From Collinsella sp. (GTDB taxonomy: Bacteria; Actinomycetota; Coriobacteriia; Coriobacteriales; Coriobacteriaceae): a DNA stretch of 64,000 bases. The stretch is taken from contig JAUMMZ010000045.1 in NCBI GenBank assembly GCA_031296755.1, forward strand, positions 95,636 through 159,635. The letters run 5' to 3'. Made by a program: the position numbers and the translations under genes. The stretch's first letter is position 1; every line of letters starts with the position of its first letter. Of this stretch, positions 41,594 through 50,969 are shown one piece after another. The notes under the pieces were generated by a model. The model was given only the letters and a program-made list of their open reading frames with translations, had not been told where the DNA came from and ran no database searches.

Positions 41594-43609
41594 CTACATC
41601 ACCTCCGCGTGAGGGGTCAAACCATTTGCCTTGAGCACCTCGTCGGGGAGCTCGGAATAGAAGTGCTCGGTGCCGGGCACGCGCTTGAAGACCGGACGGG
41701 TGTCCAGGCCAATACGCGGATGGCTCGAGCGGGGCGCGAAGCGATCGCCCTTGGGGAAATCGCGCGGACTCGGAACGGCGCCGGGCACCTGGTGCAGGCG
41801 GCCCGAACCGCTCTCGATGGACAGAACGGAACCCAGAAGACCGCGGGTGTACTCGTGGATCGGGTTAGTGAGCAGCTCCTTGGTGGGTGCCTGCTCGATA
41901 ACCTGGCCAGCGTACATAACCGTGATGTTGTGGGCGACCTCGGCGACCAGCGCCAGGTCGTGCGAAACGAAGATCATGGCAAAGCCGAGCTTGGCCTGAA
42001 GATCGTTGAGCAGCTTGATGACCTGCTTCTGGACGGTAACGTCCAGAGCGGTCGTGGGTTCGTCGCAGATGACCAGCTTGGGGTCGCGGGTAAGGGCCAT
42101 AGCGATCAGGACACGCTGACGCTGGCCGCCGGAAAGCTCGTGCGGATAGCTCTCGAGCGTGCGCTTGGGATCGAGGCCGACGAGCTCCAGGAGCTCCTCG
42201 GCGCTGCGGGTTCCGCCGCGCTTGGTGAGCTGCTTCATCTGGGCAGAGATGAGCATGGAGGGGTTGAGCGAGGACAGGGCGTCCTGATAGACCATAGCGA
42301 TATCGGTACCGCGCAGGCCGAACCACTCCTTCTTGCTCATCTTGAGCAGGTCACGGCCCTCCCAGAGGACCTCGCCGGAAAGGTGCTCGTCATCGTCGGT
42401 CAGGCCCATGATGGCCAGCGTGGTGATGGACTTACCGCAACCGGACTCGCCCACCAGGCCCATGGTCTGACCAGGACGGACGTCAAAGTTGACATGGTCG
42501 ACGACGTTGATATCACCGTGATGCTCAAACTGGATGCAGAAGTCACGGACCGAGAGAATCGGTTCAACAGACTCGTCGGGCACATGGCGATCGTCACGCT
42601 TGAGCTCGACATCGCGCAGGGCGCCAAGGCGAGCGGAGAGGGACTGGGCCTGCTCCTTGTAGGCTCGAACGGGGTCGGAGACCAGCAGGTCGGCCTCGCG
42701 ACGCTTGGAGGAATCGGTGGGATCCAGGGCGGCGGAGGGAGCAGCGGCCATGGCGTCGGTAATGCCCTCGGAGAGGATGTTGAGCGCCAGGCAGGTGATC
42801 ATGATGGCCAGGCCTGGGAACAGTGCCTGCCACCAACGGCCGGCGAGCACGCCGCCGCGGGCGTCGGCGAGGATGTTGCCCCAGGTAGCGGTGGGCTCCT
42901 GGATACCAGCGCCGATGAAGGTCAGCGAGGCCTCGAAGATGATGGCGTCGGCGACCAGGGTAACGGTGAAGACCATGATCGGGGCGATGCAGTTACGCAG
43001 AACATGCTTGATCAAAATCCACGGAGCCTTGGCGCCGGAAACGATGACCGCGCGGACATAGTCCTCGCCGTACTCGGACACGATGTTGGCGCGCACGATA
43101 CGGGCAATCTGCGGAGTGTACATAAAGCCGATGGCGAAGATGATCGACGGCACGGAGTTGCCCAGGATGGAGACAAAGACGGCCGCGAGGGCGATGCCCG
43201 GGATGGACATGATGATGTCCAGGATACGCATGATCGTCTCGGAGACGGCCTTGCGCGAAACCGCTGCAAGGGCGCCCACGACCGAGCCGCAGACCAGAGC
43301 CATGGCGGTGGCGCCAAAGCCGATAATCAGCGAGTAACGACCACCGTAGAGCATACGCGACAGAATGTCGCGACCCTTATCGTCGGTACCGAAGATAAAT
43401 CCGTTGCCGGGAGCCTGGCGAGCCGTAAAGATCTCGACCGGGCTATAGGGGGCAAGAAGGGGCGCCAGAATCGCAGTCAGGGCGACCAGCACCAGCACGA
43501 CGGCGGCAATCTTAGAAGACAACGTCATCTTCTTCCAGCCACCGAGCTTGAGCCCCTTGGAGGCAGCCTTCTCGAGCTGCTCGGTTTGCTTCTCTCGAAT
43601 CTTTACCAT
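41594..43609 (-). CDS. Permease-ATPase fusion of a peptide/sialic-acid ABC transporter (SatC-like)
   Basis: This 671-residue protein fuses an OppC/DppC-type permease (residues 1-305: FGTDDKGRDILSRMLYGG, EAA loop GAKAPWILIKHVLRN) to an OppD-type ATPase (about 330-620: GESGCGKSITT, LSGGQRQRVLIAMA, VICDEPTTAL), with a 30-residue linker. I recall that the sialic-acid transporter SatABCD includes a permease-ATPase fusion, SatC, which is the best guess here; confirmation needs a database comparison. It begins 3 nt after the upstream permease stop. Confidence 0.88.
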   Translation of the reverse strand: MVKIREKQTEQLEKAASKGLKLGGWKKMTLSSKIAAVVLVLVALTAILAPLLAPYSPVEIFTARQAPGNGFIFGTDDKGRDILSRMLYGGRYSLIIGFGATAMALVCGSVVGALAAVSRKAVSETIMRILDIIMSIPGIALAAVFVSILGNSVPSIIFAIGFMYTPQIARIVRANIVSEYGEDYVRAVIVSGAKAPWILIKHVLRNCIAPIMVFTVTLVADAIIFEASLTFIGAGIQEPTATWGNILADARGGVLAGRWWQALFPGLAIMITCLALNILSEGITDAMAAAPSAALDPTDSSKRREADLLVSDPVRAYKEQAQSLSARLGALRDVELKRDDRHVPDESVEPILSVRDFCIQFEHHGDINVVDHVNFDVRPGQTMGLVGESGCGKSITTLAIMGLTDDDEHLSGEVLWEGRDLLKMSKKEWFGLRGTDIAMVYQDALSSLNPSMLISAQMKQLTKRGGTRSAEELLELVGLDPKRTLESYPHELSGGQRQRVLIAMALTRDPKLVICDEPTTALDVTVQKQVIKLLNDLQAKLGFAMIFVSHDLALVAEVAHNITVMYAGQVIEQAPTKELLTNPIHEYTRGLLGSVLSIESGSGRLHQVPGAVPSPRDFPKGDRFAPRSSHPRIGLDTRPVFKRVPGTEHFYSELPDEVLKANGLTPHAEVM

Positions 43610-43612
43610 AAT

Positions 43613-44569
43613 CTACACCGTCCTGATGCGCGGGTTGATGAGCAGGTAGAGCATGTCAACCACGATGTTGATGATGATGAAGGCAAGAGCAACGACGATA
43701 ACGACGCCCTGAACCAGGTTCGCCTCGTTGCCCTGAACGCCCTGCAGAATCGCAGTGCCCATGCCGGGGAGGTTGAAGATAACCTCGATGACGACGGCGC
43801 CGCCCATGAGGTAACCGATCTTAAGACCGAGGGTGGTGACCGGGGTGATCAGCGCATTGCGAAGAACGTTGATGCCGACGACGACCTTCTCGGGAACGCC
43901 GGCGCCGCGAGCCATACGGACATAATCCTTGTCGAGCTCCTCGACCATGGCGGTACGCACGATACGAGTCATCTGGCCCGTCAGCGGAAATGCCAAGGCG
44001 ATAGCGGGCATGATCATACGTCCCAGATAGCCAACCGGATTCGTGGTGAAGTGAGGCAGAGCACCCGATGCCGGGAGCACCTTAAGGTAGGAAGAGAACA
44101 GCAGGATCAACAGAACGGCAAGCCAGAACGACGGGGTTGCCAAGCCGGCGATGGAAAAGACGCGGATCACTTGGTCCGGCCATTTGTCGCGATACAGTGC
44201 CGCGATGACGCCGAGCAAAAACGAAACGACCGCACCGATGGCAAGACCGATAAAGGTCAGCTGCATCGTGACGGGCAGGGCCGTGGAGATGCGCTTGGCA
44301 ACGGAGTTGCGAGCAGCACCATAGGTGCCCATGTCGCCATGGATCAAATCGCCCATATAGCGCACGTAGCGCACGGGCCAGGGGTCGTCCAGACCATACT
44401 TCTCATGGTACTCGGCAACCGCCTCGGGCGAGGCACCGTCACCCAACGCCGTGTAGGCGGGGTCGGTCTTGGAGAACGACATAAGGAAGAACACCAGGAC
44501 GGTGACGCCCAATGCCATGATCGGCAGCGCCACAAGACGCCTTCCAATCAAACGTAGCAAGTTGTTCAC
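43613..44569 (-). CDS. ABC transporter permease (OppB/DppB-type, SatB-like)
   Basis: The 318-residue permease has an N-terminal DppB-like membrane helix (RLIGRRLVALPIMALGVTVL), the conserved DDPW segment, and the EAA loop (GAGVPEKVVVGINVLRNAL). GTG 44569 follows AGGGGAG. It lies 62 nt after the terminator hairpin behind the receptor gene. Confidence 0.88.
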   Translation of the reverse strand: MNNLLRLIGRRLVALPIMALGVTVLVFFLMSFSKTDPAYTALGDGASPEAVAEYHEKYGLDDPWPVRYVRYMGDLIHGDMGTYGAARNSVAKRISTALPVTMQLTFIGLAIGAVVSFLLGVIAALYRDKWPDQVIRVFSIAGLATPSFWLAVLLILLFSSYLKVLPASGALPHFTTNPVGYLGRMIMPAIALAFPLTGQMTRIVRTAMVEELDKDYVRMARGAGVPEKVVVGINVLRNALITPVTTLGLKIGYLMGGAVVIEVIFNLPGMGTAILQGVQGNEANLVQGVVIVVALAFIIINIVVDMLYLLINPRIRTV

Positions 44570-44630
44570 GTTCTCTCCCCTTTCTTTTGTCGGTAGGACC
44601 AACTGGTATATGAGTACGGATACTCATTAC

Positions 44631-44664
44631 AAGACCCGAGCGACATCGTTGCCGCCCGGGTCTT
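44631..44664 (-). terminator. Intra-operon attenuator after the receptor gene
   Basis: AAGACCCGAGC and GCCCGGGTCTT (one mismatch) enclose 12 nt. It lies 60 nt past the receptor stop and likely causes the receptor to be made in excess over the permeases. Confidence 0.6.
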
Positions 44665-44726
44665 TGTTTCAACTATGAGGATACGGTCCCAATGACCGAC
44701 ATCCTGCATACAGACTCAAGCGAGTC

Positions 44727-46340
44727 TTACGCCTTGACGGTCGCAACGCCCCTGAAGGACATGCTCGTCGTGCCGATGCCCTTGAAGCCATCGAGGGCCT
44801 CGCCGTTGGGCGCAGTGGACGGATCGTCCCAGGAAGCGGAGACGGTCTTGACGTGGACAACGGGGTACAGAACGGCGTTGTCGGCAATGATGTCGAAGCA
44901 CTCGTTCCACTTCTTCTGCTGCTCGTCGCCCTCGGCGGCAAGAGCCTCGTCCATGAGACTGTGGAGCTTCTGCCACTCAGCGGACTCCTTCCACGGGCAA
45001 CGGGTCTGCATCCAGACGTTGTCGCCGTACCACCAGTTGAGCAGCAGGTCGGGGTCGGCGCCGAAGCAGGAAGGATCGCCAGGGGCAAGGAGGATATCGT
45101 AGGCCTCGCCGCCGTCGATGGCAGCGTAGGTGGCCGGCGAGGTATCGGTCTGGATGGTCACATCGAAGCCGAGAGCGTCGAGGTCGTTCTTGACCTGGGC
45201 GGCCATGCCCTTAATCTGCTCGTTGTCGGTGGTGCGCAGGGTGATGGCACCCGGGGTGATGCCAGACTCCTCGATGAGCTTCTTAGCCTTCTTGGCGTCG
45301 GTCTTGTACACCGTGGAAGCCTCATGATAGTTGGTGAAGCTCTTGGGCAGGTAGCAGCTGGCAGCGGTGGCAAGGCCGGCGAAGGTGTTGCTGACCATCT
45401 TCTCGGTGTCGAGCGCATACATGACAGCCTGACGGACCTTGACGTTGTTCCAAGGCTCCTTGGCGACGTTGAACATGATGAAGCGGGTGCCGAAACCCTG
45501 AACGTTATCGATCTTGCAGCCGGCGCTCTCAAGCTGGTCGACGGCGTCAGCGGTAACGAGCTCCATAACGAGCGTGGAGCCCTCCTGCTGAGCGGTAACG
45601 CGAGCGGTGGGGTCGGTCAGGATGCTGTACTGGATCTTCTTATCCTCGGCAGCATACTCACCGTTGTACTCAGGATTGGGAACCAGGGTAATCTCGGTAT
45701 CGGAGATAGAGTCGTACATCCAAGGGCCGGAGCCGATCGGCTGCTTGGCGCGATCCTCCTCGGTCTGAGTGGCCGGGGTAACGCGGACGATGGCCAGACG
45801 ATCCTTGAGCAGGGAGAAGTTGGGGACCTTGGTCTTGACCGTCACGGTGCTGGCGTCCTTGGCCTCGATGGACTCGAAGGGCTGGAAGAACGGAGCATAG
45901 GTAGCGGAAGCGGCGCAAGCGGTGTAGGAGGCAACGACATCGTCAGCGGTGACCTCGGTGCCATCGGAGAACTTGGCGCCCTTGCGGATGGTGACCTCGA
46001 AAGTGGTGTCGTCCACGGACTTAGGATCGTCGGTGGCGAGCTCGTTGAAGGTGCTGTAGTCGTGGTAATCGATGCCGTAGAGGCCCTCGACGACGTGCCA
46101 GTTAGCACCCAGGCCCACAGCGGAGCCGGTGCTGGCGGGATCGAAGCTGGACGGAGCGTAAGCGGAACCAGCGGTGATCACGCCGCCGCCACGGTTGGCG
46201 GAATCGGTGGAACCGGAAGCGGAACCCTCGTCGCTAGAGCTGCCACCGCAGCCGGTGAGACCAAGCCCTGCGACAGCAGCGACGCTGCCGGTGAGGCCGA
46301 GGAACGAACGCCTGGACATACCCTTGTTGATGATGGCCAT
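44727..46340 (-). CDS. Twin-arginine lipoprotein substrate-binding protein (SBP family 5)
   Basis: This 537-residue receptor heads the sialic-acid transporter operon. MSRRSFLGLTGSV is a Tat-type signal and LTGC is the lipobox, with Cys31 as the lipidated residue. The SBP_bac_5 signatures (TIRKGAKFSDGTEVTADDV) are present. Position at the head of a nan operon suggests sialic acid (SatA-like), though the family also binds peptides. The ATG 46340 has AGGAG at 6 nt; a TTG upstream is disfavoured. Confidence 0.85.
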   Translation of the reverse strand: MAIINKGMSRRSFLGLTGSVAAVAGLGLTGCGGSSSDEGSASGSTDSANRGGGVITAGSAYAPSSFDPASTGSAVGLGANWHVVEGLYGIDYHDYSTFNELATDDPKSVDDTTFEVTIRKGAKFSDGTEVTADDVVASYTACAASATYAPFFQPFESIEAKDASTVTVKTKVPNFSLLKDRLAIVRVTPATQTEEDRAKQPIGSGPWMYDSISDTEITLVPNPEYNGEYAAEDKKIQYSILTDPTARVTAQQEGSTLVMELVTADAVDQLESAGCKIDNVQGFGTRFIMFNVAKEPWNNVKVRQAVMYALDTEKMVSNTFAGLATAASCYLPKSFTNYHEASTVYKTDAKKAKKLIEESGITPGAITLRTTDNEQIKGMAAQVKNDLDALGFDVTIQTDTSPATYAAIDGGEAYDILLAPGDPSCFGADPDLLLNWWYGDNVWMQTRCPWKESAEWQKLHSLMDEALAAEGDEQQKKWNECFDIIADNAVLYPVVHVKTVSASWDDPSTAPNGEALDGFKGIGTTSMSFRGVATVKA

Positions 46341-46703
46341 GTCTTCTCCTATCAATAGAGAATCTTACTCGGGAGCACCTAGACTTGCCCCCGCGCAACT
46401 TGCGGACGATATATACCTTACCTACCGACGAACCCAACTGAGGTGCCGCGCTCGGCGACCGATACATACATACGCTTGAACGGTATTTACTACCGTTCAC
46501 CGAATTCGTTGACAAACGATTCGCCAGACAGTATGTATCGGCGAGGTGAGATATCAGTCTTCGTCAACCCGCAGGATAGCAGGGTTTTCGCTTGGGTTAG
46601 TCAAACGTTTTAGCGTTAATAAAACCCGAAACCAGCAGGCAATCATGGCGAAATAAATGGTTGAAAATCGCGCAATCATGTATATCAGTTGTTTGGCTCG
46701 TGT
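46341..46703. other. Regulatory region between uvrC and the nan operon
   Basis: Roughly 360 bp with the predicted nan promoter and operator (46459-46541), and otherwise AT-rich sequence downstream of the uvrC stop. No coding frame. Confidence 0.6.
46459..46541 (-). promoter_or_regulatory. nan operon promoter with nested operator
   Basis: On the minus strand TTGTCA, a 17-nt spacer and TAGTAA form a plausible promoter. GAACGGTA-TTTAC-TACCGTTC (46478-46498), a perfect 8-bp-arm inverted repeat, overlaps the -10. It is flanked by CCGATACATAC (46459-46469) and GTATGTATCGG (46531-46541), a second, wider inverted repeat. Repressor identity is unknown; GntR- or RpiR-type NanR is a candidate. Confidence 0.5.
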
Positions 46704-48650
46704 TTAGCTATCGGAATGGCCAGCCGCCGCCTCGGCGCGCTCGGCATTCCATGCAACGAGCGCCTCGTGGACCGCCTTGGCAACATCGGCAGGTATGCCG
46801 CGAACTTCCGCGATCTCTTGCTCGCTCGCCGCGCGCAAACGCTTCATCGAGCCAAAATGGCGCATAAGGGCACGTTTTCTGGTGGGTCCCACGCCCGGAA
46901 CGTCATCGAGTACCGAAACCGTCATGGCTTTATCGCGCAACTCACGGTGGAACGTGATGGCAAATCGGTGGGACTCATCGCGTACCTGTTTAATTAGATA
47001 GAGCGAAGCAGACCCGGTCGGCAGCACGACAGGAGTCTCGTCCCAAGGCACAAAAACTTCCTCGTCGGCCTTCGCCAAGCCACAAACTGGTATATCGAGC
47101 CCAAGAGCCTCAAGTTGCTTGATCGCAGCGGTCAATTGCGGCTTACCGCCATCGACAACGAGCAAATCGGGGCGCGAGCCAAAGCGCTCGTCGGCCATGC
47201 GCTCGGGAGCATAGCGTCGTCCCAAAACCTCGGACATCGACACGAAGTCGTTTGCCTCGTTCAATTCGGCCTGAATTTTAAAACGACGGTACTGGCTCTT
47301 GTCGGCGCGCCCGTTGGTAAACACCACCATCGAGGCGACCGTAAAGGTGCCATGCAGTGTAGAGATATCGAAGCACTCGATACGCAACGGCGGCGATGGC
47401 AGCGCCAACGCACTTTCGAGCTCCAGGAGCGCTTGATTGGTGCGGTCGTCAGCGTACCCCGTTCGCATCATGTAGCGCATGAGGGCATGGCGCGCATTTT
47501 TGGATGCCATATCGAGCAGACGGTGCTTTTCGCCACGCTGCGGCCTATGGAGATGGCAGGAACGCTCACGCTTGCCCGCAAGCCACTCCCCCAGCGCCTC
47601 CGCATCCTCAAGCTCGACGGAAAGGTTGACCTCAGCTGGAATATCAGCCGTCTCGTCGTAATAGCGCTTAAGAAAGCCCGATTGAAGTTCCTCTTCGTCG
47701 ACATCCAAACCCTTATCGAGAATAAACTCGCAGGTTCGAACCGTTCGACCCTCACGCACGACAAAGACGCAAGCGGCGGAGATGGTCTCCTCGCGATAGA
47801 AACCGATGACATCGATATCGACACTGGAGGGAAAAACGACTTGCTGACGGTCGTCCAGACCCCTGATGACCTCCAAACGACGTTTGACGCGTGCCGCGCG
47901 CTCAAAGTCGAGCGCCTCGGCGGCATCCGTCATCTCGGAGGTCAGCTCATCGACGACATCCTTGCGATGGCCCGACAAAAAGCGCTCGACACGCTTGACG
48001 TTCTTGGCATAGTCCGTAGGAGAAATCGCGCCGACACACGCACCTGGGCCGCGCCCGACATGGTAGTCGAAGCAGGGACGCCCGTTTTGCGCGCAAATCA
48101 TATTGACGATGTCTTCCTCGCCCTTGTGGGACTCGACGATACGACGACAACGACGCCACTCCGCACAAGAAGCCGAGCAGATCGGGATCACCTTGCGCAG
48201 CGTGTCAATGGTCTCACGCGCCGCGCGGCTATCGGTATAGGGACCAAAATAACGCGTTCCCGGCTTATGACGCTCGCGCGTGTATTTGATAGCGGGATAC
48301 AGGTCGCCCTTTGTAATGGCGATAAAGGGGTAGCTCTTGTCATCCTTGAGGTCGACGTTAAAGTACGGATGGTACTGGCCGATCAGGTTGCGCTCGAGTA
48401 CAAGCGCCTCATGCTCGGTTTCGACAACGATGTAGTCAAAGCTCGCAACCAATTGCATCATGAGCGGTATTTTTTGGCGCTCATCCTGCAGCGTCACGTA
48501 CTGGCGCATACGGGAACGCAGGTTTTTCGCCTTGCCAACGTAGATGACATCGCCCTTGGCATCTTTCCAAAGGTAACATCCGGGCTGCGTGGGAACGCGC
48601 GAAACCTGCTCGGCGAGTGTTGGAATGTTGTCGTGACCGGCCACACGCAC
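46704..48650 (-). CDS. uvrC: UvrABC excinuclease subunit C
   Basis: UvrC (648 residues) makes both incisions in nucleotide excision repair. Domains: GIY-YIG nuclease (about 15-95; CYLWKDAKGDVIYVGKAKNL), UVR helix (about 205-240), an RNase H-like nuclease with DxE-type acids (near LLVVDGGKPQL) and C-terminal HhH. GTG 48650 abuts the murJ stop; another GTG lies two codons on. Last gene of ybaK-murJ-uvrC. Confidence 0.96.
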   Translation of the reverse strand: MRVAGHDNIPTLAEQVSRVPTQPGCYLWKDAKGDVIYVGKAKNLRSRMRQYVTLQDERQKIPLMMQLVASFDYIVVETEHEALVLERNLIGQYHPYFNVDLKDDKSYPFIAITKGDLYPAIKYTRERHKPGTRYFGPYTDSRAARETIDTLRKVIPICSASCAEWRRCRRIVESHKGEEDIVNMICAQNGRPCFDYHVGRGPGACVGAISPTDYAKNVKRVERFLSGHRKDVVDELTSEMTDAAEALDFERAARVKRRLEVIRGLDDRQQVVFPSSVDIDVIGFYREETISAACVFVVREGRTVRTCEFILDKGLDVDEEELQSGFLKRYYDETADIPAEVNLSVELEDAEALGEWLAGKRERSCHLHRPQRGEKHRLLDMASKNARHALMRYMMRTGYADDRTNQALLELESALALPSPPLRIECFDISTLHGTFTVASMVVFTNGRADKSQYRRFKIQAELNEANDFVSMSEVLGRRYAPERMADERFGSRPDLLVVDGGKPQLTAAIKQLEALGLDIPVCGLAKADEEVFVPWDETPVVLPTGSASLYLIKQVRDESHRFAITFHRELRDKAMTVSVLDDVPGVGPTRKRALMRHFGSMKRLRAASEQEIAEVRGIPADVAKAVHEALVAWNAERAEAAAGHSDS

Positions 48651-50333
48651 CTACTTGCGACGAAGCAGCGCCGAGACCTCGGGCATCTTAAGAACGACGG
48701 CAAGGCCAAAGGTAACAGCAAGCGAGACGACACCCGCAACGCAAACATAGCCAAGAGTAATCAGAATCGAGCCGCCAAGTACCCCGACAAAGTGTTCAAG
48801 CGCCCACATGACGCCGGCGCCTGCGGCAGCCCCTAGGCCGCCGAGCAAAAGGCCAAAGAAACCGCCATGCAGGATAGATTTGACCTGAAGGCCACGCAGG
48901 CGACGACGCAGCCACCACAGCGAACAGCCGACCAAGATCACGTAGTCGACAACATACGAAAGCGCGATTGCCGGCATACCGAAGCCCAGCACAACGCCAA
49001 ACAGCAGAACCGAGCCAGCCTGGCCGATGGCGGAATACAGGCAATAGCGGCTATAGGGCTTCATGTCGAGCAAGGCAGAGAAGCTCTTCTGCATCAACAC
49101 GACCACGCCGTAGAGCGGCAGCGAGAGCGCCAGGTAGACAAGGTACTCGGACACCAGCGCCACGCCGGATTCATCGAACTTGCCGGCACAGTAAATCATG
49201 TTGAGCGGACGTGCGAAGACAATCAGGTACAGTGCGAACGGAATCAGGAAGAACAGCATCTGGGCGACGCCACGCGAAATGCCCGTGCGAACGCTGTCGT
49301 AATCCTTCTCCTGTGCGTCATGAGAGAGCTCGGTATAGAGCGCCGTCGAAAGCGAGGCGGCAATCAGCGCGTAGGGCAGCGTGTACCACAGGCGCGCATA
49401 GGCGATGACGGAAGGACCCGTCTCGGGCTGGACCACCAGCGCGGCAGCGTTGGTGATAGAAGTCGAGACAAACATGCACACCGTGGCGAGCAGCGTCGGG
49501 ATACCGAGCGCAATCGTCTGGCGCAGCGCGGGGTCCTTAAAGTCGATATGGATATGGGGATGCACGCCGTGCTTGCCAAGCGCGGGAATCTGACATGCCA
49601 TCTGAACAAAGACACCGAGGGTCGTACCGGCCGCAATCAAGATGATGCCGGCACGTTCGCCAAACTGTGCGGACACGGGCGCAAAACCCATAAAGCTCGC
49701 AATGACGATCACATTGTTGAGGACCGGGGCAAACGTCGACCAGAAGTAGTCGCGGTGTGCGTTGAGAACGCCCGAGAACACCGAGCCCAAACCATAAAAG
49801 AGAATCTGGATGGCAAAGAAACGGAACATGAACGCAGCGGTATCCATGCTGCCGCCGTCACCCGAAAGGAACGATTGCGTCCAGATAAAGCCCGGGGCGA
49901 ACACGGTCCCCAGCAACGAAATGCCACCCAGCACCAAAAGCAGAATGCCAAGCAGGTTGCCCACGTACTCGTTCGAGGCCTCGCGACCCTGCTCACGCCT
50001 CACGCCCATGTACACGGGCAAAAACGCCGTCACGAGCATGCCACCCATCACGAGTTCGTAGAGCATATTGGGCAGGTTGTTGGCGACCTGATAGGAGGAC
50101 GAGAGTAGCGACATGCCGATAGCGGCCGCCATTGCCCACGTGCGGATAAAACCGGTGACGCGAGACACGATAGTCAGAATGGTCATAAGCCCGGCGGAAC
50201 GACCAACCGTGGAGTAGTCCGACGAGCCCATGTCGTCAGTGTCATCTCGCGACGAAGAAACTTCGGATGAGGGTGTCTGAGGCGCAGATTCTTTTGCAAA
50301 ATGAGCTCCGCACTTCAATTCTTCCTGCGGCAT
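48651..50333 (-). CDS. murJ: Lipid II flippase MurJ
   Basis: MurJ (560 residues, MATE-like, 14 helices predicted) flips lipid II across the membrane for peptidoglycan synthesis. The MurJ start is LMTILTIVSRVTGFIRTWAM. An N-terminal hydrophilic extension of about 45 residues is unusual. The ATG 50333 lies 3 nt after the ybaK stop. Confidence 0.95.
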   Translation of the reverse strand: MPQEELKCGAHFAKESAPQTPSSEVSSSRDDTDDMGSSDYSTVGRSAGLMTILTIVSRVTGFIRTWAMAAAIGMSLLSSSYQVANNLPNMLYELVMGGMLVTAFLPVYMGVRREQGREASNEYVGNLLGILLLVLGGISLLGTVFAPGFIWTQSFLSGDGGSMDTAAFMFRFFAIQILFYGLGSVFSGVLNAHRDYFWSTFAPVLNNVIVIASFMGFAPVSAQFGERAGIILIAAGTTLGVFVQMACQIPALGKHGVHPHIHIDFKDPALRQTIALGIPTLLATVCMFVSTSITNAAALVVQPETGPSVIAYARLWYTLPYALIAASLSTALYTELSHDAQEKDYDSVRTGISRGVAQMLFFLIPFALYLIVFARPLNMIYCAGKFDESGVALVSEYLVYLALSLPLYGVVVLMQKSFSALLDMKPYSRYCLYSAIGQAGSVLLFGVVLGFGMPAIALSYVVDYVILVGCSLWWLRRRLRGLQVKSILHGGFFGLLLGGLGAAAGAGVMWALEHFVGVLGGSILITLGYVCVAGVVSLAVTFGLAVVLKMPEVSALLRRK

Positions 50334-50336
50334 CGC

Positions 50337-50837
50337 TCAGTCCTCTCTCGTAATCGCGGCAACCGTCGCCCCGCAAAATGCAATTAAATCATCGGGTGCA
50401 AGCTCGAGCTGATAACCACGCTTGCCTCCCGAAATAAAAATGGTATCCCAAAGGACGCATGTCTCGTCAATGAGCGTCCGGTAGCGTTTTTTCATACCGA
50501 CCGGGCTGCAGCCGCCGCGAACGTAGCCAGTCGCCGCAAGCAAATCCTTCACATGCATCATGGCCAAGGACTTCTCCCCCGCGGCACGCGCGGCGGACTT
50601 TAGATCGAGCTCGTCGGCAACAGGGATGCAGCACACGACATAGTCGTTGGACGGCGTCACGCAGACCAAAGTCTTAAATCCTTGACCGGGCTCCTCGCCA
50701 AGCTGCTCCGAAATCGCGACCCCCAGGCCCACCGACTCATCACCATCGTCTTCGTACGTATGTAGAACATAGGAAATGCCGGCACTTTCCAGCTCGCGCA
50801 TCGCATTGGTTTTTGGCGTCTTTACAGCCTTTGCCAT
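50337..50837 (-). CDS. ybaK: YbaK/EbsC-family Cys-tRNA(Pro) deacylase
   Basis: The 166-residue YbaK domain protein hydrolyses mischarged Cys-tRNA(Pro) or related aminoacyl-tRNAs. Conserved Lys and Gly-rich loops (GQGFKTLV and GYVRGGCSPVG) are visible. The ATG 50837 has GAAAGGA. It heads the operon ybaK-murJ-uvrC. Confidence 0.9.
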   Translation of the reverse strand: MAKAVKTPKTNAMRELESAGISYVLHTYEDDGDESVGLGVAISEQLGEEPGQGFKTLVCVTPSNDYVVCCIPVADELDLKSAARAAGEKSLAMMHVKDLLAATGYVRGGCSPVGMKKRYRTLIDETCVLWDTIFISGGKRGYQLELAPDDLIAFCGATVAAITRED

Positions 50838-50969
50838 GACATATCCTTTCTCTCGCATTCGGACGCAAGGATTAAGTATATGTCCAATTCGGCTGCATAC
50901 GTCACTTCGGCACAGCAAGCGCCATCGAATCACAAGGAGTCGATGGCGCCCATAAACTGAATCGCCTAT

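Noticed and set aside
40544..44557. 1337-residue plus-strand frame opposite the ABC transporter genes
   Set aside because: It is low-complexity (Asp/His/Gly/Leu), antisense to four conserved genes, and has no domain signature.
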